In this document: piece after piece, positions 34,501 through 44,965 of the stretch
Position numbering within the stretch: the stretch's first letter is position 1
How the letters are laid out: every line of letters starts with the position of its first letter
Notes under the pieces: generated by a model
What the model saw: only the letters and a program-made list of their open reading frames with translations
The model's database searches: none
What the model was told of the DNA's origin: nothing
NCBI GenBank assembly: GCA_024449915.1
Contig: JAMZAV010001051.1
Span: forward strand, 124,001 to 188,000
DNA: 64,000 bases
Direction: 5' to 3'
Source of the DNA: Sweltsa coloradensis
Lineage: Eukaryota > Arthropoda > Insecta > Plecoptera > Chloroperlidae
Position numbers and translations under genes: made by a program

Positions 34501-35133
34501 CATGCCTGTATGTTTTTTAGCCACACAGATGTCCAACGTTGTTTCTTTGATGTTACTGAATAACTAAATATTATTCACCATGTGTGACGTTGAGCCAGAT
34601 CTTAATACAAACATGTTCTTCTCTAGATCTTGTTTTGCTTCTGTTGACAAGAACGTTTCTTTTCCTTTGTTCTTATGTAGTTCTTTATTTGGGGCCTCTT
34701 GACGTTTTCTAAAGTAGCAGTCTTTTTCTTCATGATTATTTTTCTTAGGCCTACATATCTGACAAGACATAGTACCTTTAATGTTCTTACAGTTTTTTGC
34801 AATATGGCCCGGTTTTCCACAACCATAACATTTTACTGCTTTACTTGTTCCAGCACTTTCCCCTGATTTTCAAAATTTACTAACATGGCCATTTTGTTTT
34901 TTTTAACATTTATTGCACAATTTTCCAGCTGCACTGAATACCAATGACTTTTCACTCTCAAAATTTTTACACGTGGCTTCTTCTGACATCAACCTTGAGG
35001 TTAGGTTTGTCAATGTGCGGTCCCGAACTGGTGTCGAATCCCACACTGTTCGAAAGTGTCGATATGATTCAGGCAGAGAGCTCAAAATTTTTGACATGAG
35101 CATCTCGTCATCTATTGTTTGATTACGAAACAA
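31586..35133 (-). pseudogene. Copia retrotransposon, 5'-truncated gag-pol relic
   Basis: Minus-strand order is Ty1/Copia. Gag end (DEMLMSKILSSLPESYRHF). Zinc knuckle CYGCGKPGHIAKNC near 34,800 and a second Cys-His knuckle. Degraded protease site RSGSTSHM, where DSGA-HM is expected. GAG-pre-integrase WHRKLGHLSVKNM. Integrase with HTDIAGP and DNGGEFVNNEL. RT with FDIKTAFLYRDL, then LKKALYGLKQAPLRW, then AIYVNDGLLEG where YVDDGL is expected. RNase H with MDNQSAM and RSKHIDVR. In-frame stops (for example TAA just before the LKKALYGLKQ block) and frameshifts break it into about ten frames. The gag N-terminus and LTRs are missing. Confidence 0.9.
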
Positions 35134-35139
35134 TAACTA

Positions 35140-35364
35140 CCCGTTAAAGCTCTATAACTAAAATGAACTGTGACAAGGTTAAACATAAATATTAAAACTG
35201 AATTTGTTTTATTCAAACGAAAAAGTTTTTTCAATTTCAGTGTGATCAAGTTGCTCGTAACTAGGGCCTCTTAAGAATCAACAAAATACAAACAAGTGCA
35301 CAATGCCCTTGAAGTATAATGAATGGCCACTGCCATCTCATCTTTTAAGTCTTCATTTCTAACA
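35140..35364 (-). repeat. Candidate LTR of the minus-strand BEL/Pao element
   Basis: After the BEL stop codon the minus strand shows a purine tract GAAAGGTGGAAG and then TGTTAGAAATGAAG at 35,364, the layout of a polypurine tract plus LTR start. An AATAAAA signal lies inside. The far end is uncertain and abuts the broken Copia gag at about 35,133, so the BEL element may have inserted into the Copia element. The second LTR is not found. Confidence 0.45.
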
Positions 35365-35432
35365 TACTTCCACCTTTCATTTTGACATAATAATGACAGC
35401 AAATGAAACAATAATATTTTGACCATGACAGT

Positions 35433-37870
35433 CTACTGTGGGGGTGTTGACATCACTCTTGCGGCTCGTGTGTGAATTACATCATCTCCACTGCGTTGAA
35501 GGTCGGGAAGGTTTAATACTTCTAGGGGATACAACCGTTGTATAGAACGCACCTAGACTCCATGCTGCGTCTTCACCCGAGCCACTCTGACGTATCCGTC
35601 CTTGCCGGGTAGAAGATCCAACACTTTTGCCATTGGCCAGTCCAGTCTCTTTTTATTGTCGGCTCCCACAAGCACAATCTCGCCGACTGATAACTTCCTG
35701 TGTCGTTCACTTGCCGTCCCGCGTTGTACAAGTTGTCCCAAATACTCTTTCCTAAATCGGCTTCGAAGATGGTCACGGACAACTTGTCTATAACGGAAAC
35801 GGCGTTGGAAACCTTCAGATTCCAACATATCTAAATCTGGCACGTTCTGTTCGCGATATCATTCAGAAACATCACCGGAGTTAAAGGTATCAAATCGTCT
35901 ATGTTGTCTGTAATGTAGGTGAGAGGTCTCCCATTGATGACTGCCTCAGTTTCACACATACTGTAGAAAGCTCTTCGTAGTTTAAAGAAGACTTTCCTAG
36001 CACGCGCCTGAGTATTCCTTTTACTGAGCGAATGAGACCCTCCCAGCATCCTCCCCACCATGCTGCTGATGGAGGGTTGAATTTCCAGTGAATCTTGTCC
36101 ACTGCGAATTCATTCTTCACCTTATCCCAGGCCAACTCTTGAATAGCATTAGCACACCCACCAAAATTGGTCGCGTTGTCGCTATTGACCGTATAGGGCC
36201 TTCCTCGTCGAGCCACAAATCTTTTTACGGACTAAATTAAAGCCTCAGTGCTGAGTGAGCTTACAAGTTCCAAGTGAATAGCACGGTATACTGAACATGT
36301 AAACAACAAAAAAGTAATGGAGCTGGGTAAGTCGTTGAACTCTTGGTTGCAAATCTTCTACATTTTGAACACTTCAAAGAGATACTTTTTATTGTTTGTC
36401 TGCTTTTCACAATCCAAAATTTTTCTCGTAATTTTCCCATGAGAAATTGTACTCCTGCGTTCTTGAGATGTTCTTCTCTGATGATCATGAAGACCGTAAG
36501 CAACTTCTCCTTCATTACGAAAAGATTCCTGTTGAATGTTGATTAGTAGATCTCTTTCTGCTGCATTGAGCTGGTCGACTGTCAGTGCACCCTTGGCACT
36601 AGTCTTCTTGCGAGACTTGTTTATAAATCTCTGCATCCATGCTGTGACCTTCACTAACCGAGTGTATGATGAGAACCTTGTAATGTTCCATGGGTCGTCT
36701 TCACCGGTTGTCACGTGCATGGTGTTCATTACTTTCTTTCTTTCTGTTCGAGAACACTAATCCCTCATTGAATTTACTTTCTCCCACTGGCCATTGCGAA
36801 GCATGTTCTTTGAGCCACTCCGGCCCCTCCCACCATCTCGAATGTAGGAGGTCTCGTGAGCTACATCCTCGGGATGGAAGATCACCAGGATTGAGAGAGC
36901 CTGGTACATGTCTCCAATTTTCCAGTTTAGTTACATTGCATATCTCTTTTACCCGATTTCAACGAAAGTGCCCCATTCATCATTCCTCCATATCCATGCT
37001 TACGCTGTTGTGGAATCACTCCAAAAATGAAAATCAGTTTTATCTTCTATATGCGAAGATTTCTGTACTGATTCCGATAAGCGACTTCCAATTAGACAGT
37101 TTATTAACTCCAATCGCGGTATCGTTGATTTCTTCAGCGGGGCTATTCTTGATTTAGCTTGTAAAAGCTATACAGTAACTCCATCAGTCGACTCTGTTCT
37201 GAGAAAAACTACTGCAGCATAATATGCATATCCACTTGCATCACAAAACGTATGGATCGACTGTGAACTCACATAGCTTCCTCCGTTCGCCATGTGTCTT
37301 GGAATTTTAATATTCGATAGGAATAGAATCTCGTTTAACCACTTCAGAAACTTCATTGTAGATTCTTCATCCAGGAGTACATCCCATCCCATCTTACTAA
37401 TCTACATTTCTTGTAGCATAAGTTTTGGTAGAAGTATTACTGGGCAACATATTCCTAGTGGGTCGAAAATCTTTTGAGTCATAGACAATATTGTTCTTTT
37501 AGTCACTTCCTGAACAGGTTCGATGCCGGGTATTACAACACTCAAAACTGTCTAGATGACGATTCCAATTCAACCCCAAAACAGAAGTTATTCTGTCGTC
37601 TTCCATTTCAGAGTCTTCATCTTTCGAATTATTTCCACATTCTAAGATCCATCTTAGCGTCTTAAAACAGTTTTACTGATTCCTCCTGAAATTGTCGAAC
37701 TTCTTCTACTGTATCGACGGAAGTTACACAATTATCAACATAGAGCGAATCTTGAAGTTTCTTGACAATGGGACTTTTTTTTCAGGTTCTTGGTTGTTCA
37801 AGTGATCTATGACACTACCAAGTAAGAATGGACTACAGTTGAGTCCCAAAAAACTACTCTTTTGTGTCTA
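35433..37870 (-). pseudogene. BEL/Pao retrotransposon pol relic
   Basis: Minus-strand blocks, in order: end of RT (FLGLNCSPFLLGSVIDHLNN). Pao connection region ([38 protein letters not shown]). RNase H (FCDASGYAYYAAVVFLR). VPGSLNPGDLPSRGCSS and WWEGPEWLKEH. H2C2 integrase zinc region with KCSKCRRFAT. Integrase NSDNATNFGG and AAWWGGCWEGLIRSVK. A C-terminal DUF5641-like block (VRDHLRSRFRKEYLGQLVQR; GEIVLVGADNKKRLDWPMAK) ending at 35,433. Multiple stops and frameshifts are present. Gag, protease and most of RT are absent. It is antisense to the P450 in its longest intron. Confidence 0.88.
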
Positions 37871-38330
37871 AAAACCTTAAATGGCGATTAAACTTTAAAT
37901 TAAACATTAAACCCTCCCACCATAAAAACCGCAGAAAATCTCTGTCCTTCTTATGTATTTCAATCATAAGTGATGTGCCGTTATCTAGATAATGTAATCT
38001 AGATAATCATCTATATAACATTGTGAAATCTATCATCTTATCTAGATAACATGATTTCAAAGTATCTTTGATCTTATCTCAGAAAATTTTCTTGTTATCT
38101 ATCATCTGAATCTTCGCATTAGATAACAGATACAAAAAATCAGAATCAAGTAAAGGTATCAGTTAATGCTAACACGTAGTCTTAAATAGTGTTTGTTTTT
38201 TAGTCATGATTTTCAATGGGATAATTATGATTGGCAAAAACCTAGATCGCAATCCAATATGTTAGCTTTTTCACATATGCTTTTTGTAAGGAAAGAACGT
38301 CCATTGTTTTCAATTGGGACTTAATGAATA
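37871..38330. other. Intron sequence with a TAGATAA-rich stretch
   Basis: No gene. Bases 37,980-38,130 are rich in TTATCTAGATAA-type palindromes (ATCTAGATAATGTAATCTAG and similar), which may be a short decayed repeat. Confidence 0.4.
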
Positions 38331-38815
38331 CTAGGCTGCTTCGCGAACGCTTTTTTAGTCGCATTGATAGATGAGCATTTTGTAAGTTTTTAAAATGCGT
38401 GGGATAAAAATAAAATGCAAAAATCTCGAGACCCAAAGACTTGCTTCTTTAAGCATTGTAGGTGATTAATGTAAAGTTTCTATAGTTACTTGGTATAACT
38501 TGTTAATTATACACCTAAAAGGCTTTTATTAAAACCTTTATTTCTATGAATTTTGGCAAATTTTTAACAAAATTTAAAAAGGCAGTAGGCCTACATCACT
38601 ATAATCTTAATGTTCATGTAAAACATGAACGTTGTAGCCCCATCCTTCACAATCGTCTCCAAGATCACAAAAATCTCGCATTAAAAATCGGAAAAATGGG
38701 AAAAGTACGATTTCTCTGTGAAATATTTCTTTTAATTGTCACTAAAATTATAATATATACAATTGTAAGGATTTCAATCGTTCCCATAAAGTTTCATCAA
38801 GATCCAGTCTTGGGC
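38331..38815 (-). mobile_element. Helentron-like subfamily 1, copy 7 (truncated)
   Basis: Starts on the plus strand with CTAGGCTGCTTCGCGAACGC after an A, then TAGTCGCATTGATAGATGAG, and follows the family to AAGTTTCATCAAGATCCAGT, where it is cut. The TGGATGAGC terminus is missing. Confidence 0.55.
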
Positions 38816-38824
38816 ACGTCCCCC

Positions 38825-39265
38825 CCAAAAAGGAACTTTGAAAAGTTAATTTACTTCTACCTAAAAAGGAACTGAGACGTTCCTCGTTCCTCAAAAAAAG
38901 GAACTTAGTTCTTTTTACATTCCTCATAACATCACTGATTTGAATAATAATAAATTTGATTGGAGTTAAATTATCATATTCTTATTTATTAAAATGAGTC
39001 CCAGGCCATCTGACGAGGGTGGCGCCATTTTCGAAAACACAAGATGTCACAATATATTTTTCATACTGCAGTTTACGATATCAGGTACTGGAATTCGACG
39101 GGATTACGACGGCGAAAGGAACTTATAAAAGAACGTTACATTCGTTCCAAGTTCCCACGAATAAGTAACTTTGACGTTCAAGTTCCTGATCTAACAAAAG
39201 GAACACGTTCCCACAGAAGTTCCTGAAAAAGACACGCGTTCCTGGGAACACGTTCCTCCTCAAGA
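38825..39265. repeat. Cluster of GGAAC/GTTCC motifs, unclassified repeat
   Basis: GGAAC or its complement GTTCC occurs roughly 20 times in about 440 bases, often as AAAAGGAAC or GTTCCC. The middle (38,940-39,100) lacks it, so two motif-rich arms flank a plain core. It looks like the subterminal repeats of a DNA transposon, but the termini are not resolved. Confidence 0.4.
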
Positions 39266-39269
39266 CTGT

Positions 39270-39527
39270 CAAGATGAATGATGAATAAATGAACCTAGTC
39301 AGATTGATCCTAGACCTGAAAATATCACCATTCCAGAGTTTCGTCCCAGTCCGGATAGAAGCCAACCCACACCTGGTACACCAAGGAGTCAAGTGGAAAC
39401 ATCTAAGAAGACGATGTCACTGATAGCGCAAGAGATGGAGTCGCGTACCTCCACCCGTATTAAGTTAAGACCCAAGCATTTGGAAGATTATCTGTAGCAG
39501 AATAATTTTCATCTAAGGGTGGAGGAG
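39270..39527 (+). pseudogene. LTR-retrotransposon pol C-terminus and polypurine tract
   Basis: The plus-strand frame reads PRPENITIPEFRPSPDRSQP, then SLIAQEMESRTSTRIKLRPK and HLEDYL, and stops at 39,495. The basic Pro-rich tail with R-S-x-R-x-(K/R)-x-P-x-x-L is typical of Gypsy polyprotein ends. A purine tract AAGGGTGGAGGAG follows directly at 39,515-39,527, before a TG-initiated sequence, so this is a Gypsy 3' end. The rest of the element is missing. Confidence 0.65.
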
Positions 39528-40070
39528 TGTTATGTATTAGTCCATATAGCCAGTAGTTTAGTTGCATCATTAAAAATCATAAGAAATCAAGAAGAAGAAA
39601 AACACTCTCTCTCTCTGAAAAACAAAAGGTCCAGCAACAACAAGTCATCGTATGGAGACAAGTCAACCCATGCAGACACGAAGCCAGACTACTAGGGACG
39701 CCTCTTCCACTTTGAACGAGAACCATGAGGGAGCAACGATGTCGGCGGGGGTTGATCGTTTCATGCAGACTCGTAATCATTCCACTAATGTCAGCGGTCC
39801 GGCCTCGGGTCAAGAAACAACGGGTCGTCGGATGGAGCCAGAACAACAATCGAACGGGGCCGGATGGTTTATGACCTCTAAGCACTTCAATGTATCATAT
39901 TTCTAAATTATTTCTATTTTTGTTGGCCTGCCTTTGTTATTTTCGTTTTGTTGGTGTGTTTGCTTTTGTTATTGTTTCTAATTTCATTTCGTTATAATAT
40001 AAAATATATTGAGTTCCAAAACGTTGAGAAATAATTAAACTCAAGGAATGGCATATACCGTGAAAACATT
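39528..40070 (+). repeat. Candidate LTR, 3' border uncertain
   Basis: Begins TGTTATGTATTAGTCC immediately after the polypurine tract. It contains an 84-codon open frame (39,652-39,906) rich in Gln, Thr and Ser with no domain. A possible end is GTGAAAACA near 40,068, but no partner LTR exists in the window to confirm it. Confidence 0.45.
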
Positions 40071-40087
40071 TATTTCTAAAATAAGTT

Positions 40088-40090
<3 letters not shown>

Positions 40091-40125
<35 letters not shown>
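40091..40125. repeat. (AT)n microsatellite
   Basis: About 17 AT dinucleotides, next to the tRNA-like segment and the start of the Penelope-rich cluster. Confidence 0.9.
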
Positions 40126-40126
<1 letters not shown>

Positions 40127-40152
40127 ATTCATAGCAGTTGTTGTAAAAGTTT

Positions 40153-40224
40153 GCCCCGACTGGGGTTCGAACCTAGAACCTCCGGCTTAACGTGTCATAG
40201 CTCTACCAATTGAGCCACCAGGAC
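40153..40224 (-). repeat. tRNA-like segment (minus strand)
   Basis: The minus strand reads GTCCTGGTGGCTCAATTGGT, then AGAGC, and later TCTAGGTTCGAACCCCAGTC, giving good A- and B-boxes and a D-arm. The acceptor strands GTCCTGG and CAGTCGGGGC do not pair properly, and the anticodon arm is weak. It is probably a SINE head or tRNA pseudogene rather than a working gene. Confidence 0.5.
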
Positions 40225-40481
40225 AACAGAACAAACCTTTACTAAACTGCTATTTGTCGTGACTGTGACTTCCATGTCATAAATCCAACAGAAGACTGCA
40301 ATATAGCTGTCAAATCTGAAAGATTACATGGATAAATCCAATCACACACATATATATATATATGTTAGCACGTAGGTTTTCACGAAGAGTCATAGATACA
40401 TCCAAATTTGGTTTCATGGTTTTTGTTCGTGTATTTCCTCTTCTCTCTAGCAGGCCTACACAAGGACCATTGTCAGCTGGT

Positions 40482-40521
40482 CGACGTTTCGGCTGAATCA
40501 CATCAGCCATCATCAGGACGT
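40482..40521 (-). ncRNA. Hammerhead-ribozyme-like motif (reverse copy)
   Basis: The minus strand has CTGATGA, a stem TGGCTGA/TTCAGCC and GAAAC then GTC, which is the conserved hammerhead core (CUGANGA, stem II, GAAA). It faces an inverted second copy at 40,541, forming a large hairpin. Hammerhead motifs are reported in the terminal repeats of Penelope-like elements. Activity is inferred. Confidence 0.55.
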
Positions 40522-40540
40522 CCTTAAGTTAGTACCATTT

Positions 40541-40580
40541 CGTCCTGATGATGGCTGATGTGATTCAGCCGAAACGTCGA
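40541..40580 (+). ncRNA. Hammerhead-ribozyme-like motif (forward copy)
   Basis: CGTC, CTGATGA, stem II GGCTGATGTGATTCAGCC and GAAACGTC are in hammerhead order. It is the inverse of the 40,482 copy, with only a 20-base spacer. Stems I and III are not clearly closed, so whether it self-cleaves cannot be judged by eye. Confidence 0.55.
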
Positions 40581-40677
40581 CCAGCTGACAATGGTCCTTG
40601 TGTAGGCCTGCTAGAGAGAAGAGTAAATACATGAAAAAAAACCTAAAACCAAATTTGGATGTATATATATATATTAA

Positions 40678-41468
40678 CTAGGAAAACGCTTAAGTCCCGC
40701 CGCGTTGTTGGATGAGCGTAATTGGTGCATTGAGCTGCCATGTGTTATGCAGATTTTCTGTTGTTCTGTGGAAAAATCATAACTTAGTTGAATTTTTTAA
40801 AATTAAATTAAATTAAATAAAAAAATAACTTTAATTTTTAATTTTTTTTAATTAATTGTAATTGTTAAAAAAAGAAAAAAATCGTAAAATTCCGATTTTT
40901 ATAAGAAATAATTTTTCGATTGCGCTCAAATCTAACACTTATCTATAAATTCATAAAATTAAGGTTCTGTGAAAAAATCATTACAATCGGATAAAGCATG
41001 TAGGTGTTACAAGTCAAAGAATTGTTTTAAAAAAGAAAAAACCCGTAAAATTTCGATTTTCATGAGAAATAATTTTTTGGTTGCGCTCAAATTTCACACG
41101 AATATCTTAATTCATAAAATTAAGGTTCTGAGTAAAAATCATAACAATCGGATAAAGCATGTAGGTGTTATAAGTAGAAGAAGTTTTTCAAAAATCGAAA
41201 AAAAACGTAAAATTGCGATTTTAACGAGAAATAATTTTTCGATGGCGCTCAAAACGTAGCACTTCTAAGTTCAGAGATTTCGAAGGCCTCCATAAAATTT
41301 CATCGCAATTGGAGTATCGGTTTAGCCGGAATCGTGCGGACAAACAGACAAAAATACAAAAAACAAAACAAAAACAAAAACAAAAAACAAAAACATTCCG
41401 GATTTTTTTTCTCCAGTGTAGTGAAATGGAATCTTCGCTTCGCTCGCTTCGCTCGCTACGCTCATCCA
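40678..41468 (-). mobile_element. Helentron-like non-autonomous element, subfamily 2, copy 3
   Basis: The left end CTAGGAAAACGCTTAAGTCC, preceded by A, and the right end GCTACGCTCATCCA, followed by A, match the 2,412 and 6,127 copies. The interior blocks (GGATAAAGCATGTAGGTGTT, CGTAAAATTGCGATTTT) are in the same order. This copy is over 30 kb from the other two, so the family is dispersed. Confidence 0.6.
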
Positions 41469-41570
41469 ATGAACTAGGTTTTCGGTTATAATGCCACGTT
41501 TATTTACATAAGGCCTAATAAAAATAAATATACCAATAAAATAAATAAACCGAAAAACCTAGTTCATTAA
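41469..41570. repeat. Small inverted-repeat (about 100 bp)
   Basis: GAACTAGGTTTTCGGTTATA at the left and ATAAACCGAAAAACCTAGTTC at the right are inverse matches, around an AT-rich spacer. It starts immediately at the end of the Helentron-like copy. Confidence 0.7.
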
Positions 41571-41639
41571 TTCATATCGGCACGAAAATATCCAAAAACA
41601 CACATATATATATATTTATATATATTGTTGTTTAAACTT

Positions 41640-41790
41640 GGCTTTATAGTAGGCGACTATGACGCTGTTATGTAAGTACTTTAGACAGAAATTAAAAAAG
41701 TGACTACAACCCCGGTGTAGTCACTTTTTTAATTTATATATATATATACATATATTTATATATATATTTATGTATATATATATATATGTT
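41640..41790. repeat. Hairpin plus AT microsatellite
   Basis: AAAAAAGTGACTACA and its inverse TGTAGTCACTTTTTT form a hairpin at 41,693-41,732, and the same GTAGTCACTTTTTTAATTTC recurs at 44,653. (AT)n follows at 41,738-41,790. It is probably a Penelope-associated terminal structure. Confidence 0.5.
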
Positions 41791-42015
41791 CTTTTGTAGG
41801 CTTTCGTGATTTTCGTGATTCATGTTTTATGTTATGTTACACTTTACGGAAATAATTACGCTATATTGAATGTTTAAAACGAATATTTAATTAAAACTTC
41901 AACGTTTCAGAAGACTAGGCTTCCATTTTCAAGAAGAGTTGGTATAAAACAATAAAAACAAAACATCAGCAACACAATAAAAATATAAACAAACCTAACC
42001 GCCTTACAAAGGCAA
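41790..42015 (+). repeat. Terminal direct repeat of Penelope-like element A (downstream copy)
   Basis: Contains GTAGGCTTTCGTGATT, TACACTTTACGGAAATAAT, AACTTCAACGTTTCAGAAGA and ATTTTCAAGAAGAGTTGG. The same sequence lies at 43,792-44,005 in the same orientation and at 44,210-44,455 inverted. Penelope-like elements have such LTR-like repeats, often with an inverted one. The minus strand CTTGAAAATGGAAG...CTTCTGAAACG hairpin resembles a degenerate hammerhead. Confidence 0.65.
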
Positions 42016-42069
42016 ACCAAATAGCAAGTACAAAAGCAAAACAGGTGCAGTGAAAACTTTTTAACCACA

Positions 42070-43770
42070 TCACTGTGCTAAGCTCTTTGCTTGACTTCTA
42101 GTCACTTTTCTCTCAGGCTGATTCTGTTCTTCAACTGATGTTGTAGAATCGCTGGAAATTGTAGGACTTAAATGTTGACTTCTTGTCAACATTCTTGTAG
42201 GAGGATTCTGGTCAACTGTTGGCACGACTCTTGGACCATGTGTATCCAGCGTAGAGTCTGGATTATCTGTTTTATGGTTTTCAGGCACCAATCTATTTGC
42301 CAAAACAGGCTTCCAAGACTGGGCCAGACGTTTGCCATCATCTCGCTTGTTCAAGTTATGAGGGCGTTTTTCAATTTCGACTGCCTCTCTGACGATACGG
42401 CTAGTCAGATGGCTGATCACGGCAAGATACCTCATTCCTTCAAAGTCTATCGAATGACCCTTTTTCTTGACATGTTGCGCCAAAGCAGAAGTGGCTTCCA
42501 GCTTGTTGACTGCAAGCATGTGTTCTTGTAGGCGCATTGACATGTTTCGCCCTGTCTGGCCAATATAAGTCTGGGAACAGTCTGAACATGGGATCTCGTA
42601 GACGCCCCAACCCTCCAAAAGTATCTTTTCTTTAGGACTACCAATCATTTTACCCAGGGTCCTGTCTGTTGAAAAAACCGTCTTGATGTTTTCTTGAGCT
42701 AGTATATGGCCGATCCGGTCTGTTGTCCCTCTCACATATGGCAAATATGCAGTAGCTCTTGGTTGAACTTATGGCTCGACGTTTACTGAAGCAAGTTGTA
42801 TTTCCGCTCTTGTTTTTCTATTCCAAGCCTTGTAAAACAACCGGTTTAGAAAGCCATTACTAAGCAGTGCTCCTCGTAAGTTAGAACCTTCTTCTTCCAA
42901 ATGTTCAACGTCGGTTATTCGTCGCGAACGTGTAGCCAAAGTAAAAGCTATTGAACGAAGTTGTGACGGGTGATGATGTGAAGAGGACTGCAAATACCTA
43001 TTGGTATGAGTTGGCTTCCTCCTCACAGTATGACCTAGGCGCCCATCAGGTCTCCGGATAATTAAAGAGTCAAGAAATGGCAATTTTCCATCTACTTCAA
43101 CCTCCATTGTAAATTGAATGTCAGGATGTACAGAGTTAAGATGATCCAAAAAACTAGGCAGCTCTTCTTTGCCATGTTGCCAAATGGCAAAATAATCATC
43201 AATGTATCGCAGAAAAACTATTGGTTTATGTATGGATGACTCAAGGGCTCGGGTCTCGAAATCTTCCATGTACAAGTTTGCAACCACTGGTGAGAGTGGA
43301 GAGCCCATTGGTGCACCCTTTACTTGTTTAAAGAATTGTCTTTCATAAATAAAATAAGTAGAAGACATACAATGTTGAGACAAGGTGACAATGTGTTTCG
43401 AGATTGAATTCTTTTCCGCAATTATTTTCATGGCTTCATCTACTGGTACCTTAGTGAACAGGGATACTACGTCGAAACTTACAAGTACATCTCCTGGATC
43501 TAATGTTATATTCTCCAGTAGACTTATGAAGTGGACTGAGTTCTTAACGTACGATTTAGCATCTTCTGTAAAAGGCTGTAAGCAATTGGCAAGATGCTTT
43601 GCCAGAGCCTGCGTTGGTGACCCTACAGCACTGACAATCGGTCTCAATGGTAGATTAGCTTTGTGGATCTTTGGAAGACCATACAGCCGTGGAATTCGAG
43701 ATGACTTTTCCCTAGGTATTAGATACTTTTTTACCTGTAGGTCAATGGGTGATTCTACATATTCTACTTT
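42070..43770 (-). pseudogene. Penelope-like element A: reverse transcriptase plus GIY-YIG endonuclease
   Basis: The minus-strand frame starts near 43,770 with IPRLYGLPKIHKANLPLRPI. RT motifs follow: VLVSFDVVSLFTKVP (motif A Asp), GAPMGSPLSPVVANLYMEDF (motif B), LRYIDDYFAIW (motif C, intact YIDD), LPFLDSLIIR and RKPTHTNRYL. One TAA stop at about 42,766 precedes the C-terminal part, which carries the GIY-YIG nuclease (VYEIPCSDCSQTYIGQTGR, then ELE-like IVREAVEIEKRPHNLNKRDD) and a TRSQ-rich tail ending at 42,070. RT primes reverse transcription and GIY-YIG nicks the target in this family. The N-terminus is missing. Otherwise it is the best-preserved mobile coding region here. Confidence 0.9.
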
Positions 43771-43791
43771 ACATATATATATATACCTTCT

Positions 43792-44455
43792 GTTGTAGGC
43801 TTTCGTGATTCATGGTTTATGTTATGTTACACTTTACGGAAATAATCACGCTATATTGAATGTTTAAAACGAATATTTAATCAAAACTTCAACGTTTCAG
43901 AAGACTAGGCTTCCATTTTCAAGAAGAGTTGGTATAAAACAATAAAAACAAAACATCAGCAACACAATAAAAATGTAAACAAACTTAACCGCCTCACAAG
44001 GATAAAACAGATAATCCAGACTCTGCGCTGGATACACATGGCCCAAGAGTCGTGCCAACAGTTGACCAGAATCCTCCTACAAGAATGTTGACGAGAAGTC
44101 AACATTTAACTCCTACAATTTCCAGCGATTCTACAACATCAGTTGAAGAACAGAATCAGCCTGAGAGAAGGGTGACTAGAAGTCAAGCAAAGAGCTTAGC
44201 ACAGTGATGTGGTTAAAAAGTTTTCACTGCACCTGTTTTGCTTTTGTACTTGCTATTTGGTTTGCCTTTGTAAGGCGGTTAAGTTTGTTTATATTTTTAT
44301 TGTGTTGCTGATGTTTTGTTTTTATTGTTTTATACCAACTCTTCTTGAAAATGGAAGCCTAGTCTTCTGAAACGTTGAAGTTTTGATTAAATATTCGTTT
44401 TAAACATTCAACATAGCGTGATTATTTCCATAAAGTGTAACATAACATATATATA
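43792..44455. repeat. Terminal repeat and inverted 3' copy of Penelope-like element A
   Basis: 43,792-44,005 is the upstream LTR-like repeat. 44,009-44,215 (plus strand) is an inverted duplicate of the C-terminal coding end (CAAGAATGTTGACGAGAAGT; GTGACTAGAAGTCAAGCAAA), and 44,210-44,455 is the inverted terminal repeat (ACGTTGAAGTTTTGATTAAA). A head-to-head arrangement like this is characteristic of Penelope-type insertions. Confidence 0.7.
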
Positions 44456-44560
44456 TGTTTAATTTTAAGTTTTCGCGGGTATATGATAAATAATTATTTC
44501 TTGAATGGGGCTTTTTTCCGCGAAGAAAAACAAGGAGGTTCACACTTACATCTCCCTGCC

Positions 44561-44598
44561 CGACGTTTCGGAGAAGTCACATTCTCCATCTTCAGGGG
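44561..44598 (-). ncRNA. Hammerhead-like motif, Penelope-associated
   Basis: The minus strand has CTGAAGA, stem GGAGAATGTGACTTCTCC and GAAACGTC. The CUGANGA core (N = A) and GAAA are in place with a perfect stem II. It lies between two Penelope-like elements. Stems I and III are unresolved. Confidence 0.5.
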
Positions 44599-44699
44599 CG
44601 ATGTGTCGACAGAGACTTGTTGACTTGGGCCTGTCCACTCGCTGTGAGCGGTGTAGTCACTTTTTTAATTTCTGTCTAAAGTACTAACATATATATATT

Positions 44700-44960
44700 T
44701 ATACATATATATATACATATATGTTTTGTCTTAAGCTTTCGTGATCCATGGTTAATGTTTTAGGTATCTTTACGGTAAATAATCACGCACAGTATTATAG
44801 AAAATAACTCTTAATCCCAACGTTTCAGAAAAACTATGTTTCCATTTTCAAGGGAAGGGTAAAACAAAAATTCAATAAAACAACAACAGCATTATAAAAA
44901 TAAACAAATAGAAACAAATAACACACTAACTTGCAAACATAGAAAATTACAAAGATCCAA
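44700..44960. repeat. Penelope-like terminal repeat, second subfamily
   Basis: AAGCTTTCGTGATCCATGG, TTTACGGTAAATAATCACGC, CCAACGTTTCAGAAA and CCATTTTCAAGGG parallel the element A terminal repeat with many differences, suggesting a related but distinct family. No coding region belongs to it here. Confidence 0.5.
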
Positions 44961-44965
44961 TTGCA

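Noticed and set aside
36690..37157. 155-codon plus-strand open frame
   Set aside because: Antisense to BEL/Pao RNase H/integrase motifs read on the minus strand.
40153..40224. Functional tRNA gene on the minus strand
   Set aside because: A- and B-boxes are present, but acceptor strands are mismatched and the anticodon arm is weak.
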